The position numbers and the translations under genes were made by a program. A stretch of 64,000 bases of DNA from Periplaneta americana. Its lineage: Eukaryota > Arthropoda > Insecta > Blattodea > Blattidae. The notes under the pieces are model-generated. The model ran no database searches. It saw only the letters and a list, made by a program, of their open reading frames with translations, and was not told the origin of the DNA. Positions within the stretch are counted from its first letter, which is position 1; every line of letters starts with the position of its first letter. The stretch is from positions 175,677,988 through 175,741,987 of the forward strand of contig NC_091120.1 in the NCBI RefSeq assembly GCF_040183065.1, written 5' to 3'. Positions 60,325 to 64,000 of this stretch are shown here, in pieces.

Positions 60325-62665
60325 GTGAGTGGTACTACTTCATTATTGAGGAATTCTATACTCCCAACAGGGATACACATGAAAATAAAATTATTTCTAG
60401 CATTTTAATAGATGTATATTGCATAAAGTAAAACAGAAAAAAAGGTGAATCAGTTCGCAGGACGACTTCAATTCATCAGATAGGCTAGAGACTTCAAAGT
60501 GGACTGCAAATTTAATGCTGAACAGAATGTTCTTGTTGAGTGAAGTCCTACCTCGACTGAGACATTTTAAGAGATCATTTCCCCACATAAAATAATCTGA
60601 ACCAGTATGTCGTTAATTTATCATTTCATAAAAAAAATTCCACTAAACTGGAGAATTTGCTACGGTAGCTTTGAACCGTGCCGTTACGGTTACGACCAAA
60701 TTTAACTAAATACACAATGTCGCCAACATAAGGATATGACGTTGGTCTGTAGCGTCGTTAGAAGGAGAATTTTTTTCTCTCTACCTCCTTCGTTCTGAAA
60801 TTACTGAAATATAGCACCACTGTTAGCGACAAGATGTATTTTCGTAAATATTGCGAGTAGATTACGTGGCTTAGATGAGGGGCTCGCGACAGGAACAGTT
60901 TTGCTGACCTTCGTGCAGTAGCAGCGTGATCCTTACTTGAATGTATTTTCGTGTGTACATTCCAGATCAAATCAAGAAGATCCCTTCTTGCTCCGGTTAC
61001 ACATCTTGCATATACGAAGGTTAGGTTTGGTTACTTTAGGTTTTTATTAACCAAGTCCGCGCATACGAGACAGCCAAGATGACCCTGTCGGTCATGGCCC
61101 TTATGATAGTTTTTGGTTCGTCATATTCATAAACAATAATATGATGAAAGCGGTGAATAATTTCATGGCCGCTGAAAGTTTCCTTCGTAAAAGGCTAGGT
61201 ATTTTCTCTAGACCACAAATAAAACGGCAACGCGGTCATAATTACGTACTTAGCGCTATGGTGACCATTAACTGGAAATTTACTTTCCTTCATTTTAATG
61301 ATTTATCCTAAAACACACCTTCCCCCTCCCCTTATTTCGGTGTGATAATGTACTTTATGATCTTACTGCATCTGCATAGTACTGTTGTACTGCATAAACC
61401 TTGCACTTGACTAATGGAGTGAATTATTTAAGAATATAGTCGCGAATTTTACTACCACCATTTCGATTGTCTTTTGTCTGACACGACTCGGTACGGCCCG
61501 GTGACTAAATGACATTTCATACAAGTTGAGAGGATGTGAAGGCATTTCTTTCCCCTTCTACTTTCCCTGGGTCCGTCAGTAGAACAGACCGGTAGCTGTT
61601 ACCTCTTATACCTGCACCCCCCAAGTTGTATACACAAGAAAATAAAATATTAAATAAAGTACATAAATGGATATAAAATACAGTGACACAGATGTTTGAC
61701 AATTACATGTTACAGTATATTTTAGTGCCGTTTTTACAAAATATTCAACTAATAATTAATTAAATAAAGGGATGTTAGTTTGTATTATGAAGTCAGGGGG
61801 GAGTGACACAGTGCAGATTGTTCCGTCGTTTATGCTGTAGAGTAGCAACTAGCGGTGAAGAAAACATTTATCTCCTGCTGTCGGTAGCTTTTTAATGTGC
61901 CAGTTGATGTAAACAACAATAAAATGAAATATAAACGCTTAGTATAGATTTTCGAAATCTAGATTACCGGTAAACGTTTTCAATAACAAGAATTTTCACT
62001 ATGTTCAAAGTCAATTAGTCGAACGTTAGTAAGATGGACAGTAGCATCTTCCCCTTCACGGATGGTAAAGAGTGTGAATAGAGGGGAAAGCCTATCAACC
62101 AAACTGAAATGGGGTTTAGTGGCCAGCGAGCAACGTCGACTGCCGACGTTGGTGTACCGTGCGTATTATTCAATTGTTGCAAAAATTCTATCTCATGAAG
62201 AAACTCCGGTTTCATTTGAAAAAAAGTAAGGGAAGTTTTCTTCTCTTGACAGTTTACTGAAGAAGGAAATCAGTATTGTATGTCGTTACTTTATGATCCT
62301 ATAATAAGGCCTATCTCATGAAAGATTGGCCTAATTATTATACACTTTCTGGAAGCATACAAAACTCCGATTTTCATTATTTTCAAATAAAATAAGGGAA
62401 TCTGATTAAACTTAGTTTGTAAATTACGAATCTAGATCTTCTTGGTAGTGTGTAATTTAGACGTCTTATTACATATTCTTTGATTTCACGTAAGCATTGA
62501 ATATAAAATTTCTCATCTGTAATAGACCGTGCTTGTTCTTCAGGTTTATCTCATACAAATGAATACAAGTCCCTACCCAACTGGAGCTGGGTTACGTCCA
62601 CTATGGGGATTAAATGTTGTGATTGTTCGTCCCCAAATAATATCATTACAGTTTAAAATCATATA
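60325..62665. other. No supported gene
   Basis: Mixed AT-rich DNA. The 62215-62015 minus frame (KPEFLHEIEFLQQLNN) and 61640-61520 (GAGIRGNSYRSVLLTDPGK) look compositionally like repeat-derived coding scraps. Neither has flanking splice sites or a family I can name. Confidence 0.35.
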
Positions 62666-63215
62666 CAAGGTGATTCACGATGATTTACCGTCACTTACGG
62701 AGCTTATTTCCGAAGACATTCTGAGCAAAAAATGTAATATAAACTTGTGTCTTAATCTCGATATTTTCGCAGTTGCATTAATTTGAATTTGTTTTTAAAA
62801 TACCATTATTCTTTAGTTTTAGGGATGAAAGAATATTACAGATAAAGAATGAACTATTCAGGAGTATTATTTTATTAATTAGCTAGTATTCTGAAGCTAA
62901 AAAGTGTTGTAAATTACATAATTTTTTTTTTTCGATTTTTAACTACAAAATTCATTTTTCTTACGCATTTATCACAACATTTGCTACAAGTCACGCCACT
63001 CTCGTAAATTCTTCAAGACTGTACATTAGGACACATAATTAAACTGTAAAGAATCAAGTTCTTAAAGTCGTATGATTTGTAACAATTTTTGTGATAAGTG
63101 CATAAGAACGATATAATTTTTAGTTAAAAATTGAAAAAAAAAAAAATCTATAGAAAGCAATTAACAACACATTTTTAGCTTCAGAACACTAGCCAATTAA
63201 AGAAATATTTTGTTT
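62666..63215. mobile_element. TIR/foldback element, copy B (right end lost)
   Basis: CAAGGTGATTCACGATGATT starts the copy and the sequence follows copy A through ACGGAGCTTATTTCCGAAGA and ACGCATTTATCACAACA. From about 63060 the right half is the inverse of 62880-63000 (GTGATAAGTGCATAAGAACG, TTTTTAGCTTCAGAACACTA). The outermost right TIR is not recognisable. Confidence 0.75.
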
Positions 63216-63554
63216 TAACCTTGTTGTGAGTCATCTTACATAATTCTTTAAGTTTATATGATGAAAACCTCCGAAGTTTGGTTTCGATCCGTAGATAAGC
63301 AGGGTGTTCGAAATCAGATCTTACTTTCCTTCGGAGTTGATCTTTTGATATACGTCAGGGCTGGGCATCGGGAGCGGAACTAGACTCTAAACGGGGACGC
63401 TTAATATTCATCCGTCACTGAATCAACGCTGCGCGGTGTTCGGCGGTGGAAAAAGTGGATGAAGAGAAATCATATGGCTCCCCGTGAGAGAGAAGAATCC
63501 GCTCTTGCTGCCCAGGCCTGAAATACATGCTTACAATTCGACACTGTACATAGG

Positions 63555-63780
63555 CCTAAGGGACTTTCATTTCCAATAACTACGAAACTACGCGGTCCGA
63601 ACAACTACCTATATAAAGTAAATTTGATTTGAACAAAAAAACACGTCGATTTAGATACAGAGGGGAAGTTTAAAACCGTTATTGATTAAATATTAGTTTT
63701 CACTTCATCACCCTCAGCCACCCCCGCTTTTAAATTTCAAATTGAGTTCCCTACCATGTGATACTTCTTTTCGCAGCCCC
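63555..63780. repeat. Dispersed repeat, second copy
   Basis: Related to 45726-45960: GGGACTTTCATTTCC, TTTGAACAAAAAAACACGTC, ATACAGAGGGGAAGTTTAAA, CTCAGCCACCCCCGCTTTTA. Confidence 0.6.
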
Positions 63781-63783
63781 AGT

Positions 63784-64000
63784 AAAATATTGTCGTACGT
63801 CGAAAATCACATATTACGTTCGTAAATAATTTCCAACGCTGTTTTACTGGTTGGAGGAATGAAATTTTAATAATAAAATAGTAAATTATCAAAGGTTTTA
63901 TTAAATATTGTCGTAGGCTACGTCAAAAATCACATATTACTTTCGTAAATAATTTCTAACGTTGTTTTACTGGTTTGAGGAATGAAATTTTAATAATGAA
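63784..64000. repeat. Tandem repeat, about 119-bp unit, running off the window
   Basis: AAATATTGTCGTA ... AAAATCACATATTAC appears near 63785 and again near 63904. The units agree closely (TTCGTAAATAATTTC, GTTTTACTGGTT, GAGGAATGAAATTTTAATAA). The second unit is cut by the window end, so more copies may follow. Confidence 0.88.

Overview
This window looks like a piece of a large, transposon-rich insect genome. A cockroach or termite relative is my guess, from the combination of tRNA-derived SINEs, LINE families and hAT/mariner/Harbinger elements; the sequence alone does not fix the species. There are no bacterial-type genes, no tRNA or rRNA genes and no CRISPR array. Most short ORFs are chance readings of AT-rich DNA or fragments of transposable elements.

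The one clear host gene is on the minus strand. Eight coding exons between 57826 and 28699 join into a 467-residue protein of the RAB3IP/RAB3IL1 (Rabin8/GRAB, Sec2-domain) family, the guanine-nucleotide exchange factors for Rab8/Rab3-type GTPases. All seven introns are GT-AG and every splice phase is consistent. The last two exons (29815-29881 and 28699-28778) are very short and were found by matching the conserved C-terminus. The gene spans about 29 kb because its introns are packed with mobile elements. A second, unidentified candidate exon lies on the plus strand at 60232-60324.

Layout: 1-28.5 kb is intergenic and holds LINE fragments (1-185, 2530-3560, 7749-9112, 10327-10415), a family of hAT-like elements with 8-bp or near 8-bp target duplications (724-1567, 4321-5352, 17153-17640, probably 25571-27429), a decayed IS630/mariner transposon (6717-7417), a pogo-like MITE (13929-14217), a SINE (15404-15649) and an internally deleted LINE with a 16-bp target duplication (27810-28555). 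From 28.7 to 57.8 kb the introns hold a long snapback repeat (28925-29462), TA-flanked elements (33396-34425 and a 37146-40549 nest), two Harbinger/PIF elements (34998-36272 with both transposase and MADF relics; 46311-47200), two hAT elements sitting 27 bp apart (42416-43337 and 43373-43814) in a repeat whose empty copy is at 49305-49395, a LINE 3' end (49500-50108), a hAT relic with ATCGATTAAT arrays ending 24 bp from a splice donor (50206-51640), a SINE (52693-52944), nested TIR elements (54088-55360), a LINE split by a TIR element (55390-56650) and a MITE (56735-57465). Beyond 57.9 kb there are two related foldback elements (58364-59046, 62666-63215), the candidate plus-strand exon and a tandem repeat at the window end.

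The elements do not form a functional system with the gene. They are an insertion record in and around one membrane-trafficking gene. The least familiar element is at 37310-39372: its ends carry nine direct copies of a 16-bp motif (TTCCAAAAnYCGACAT).
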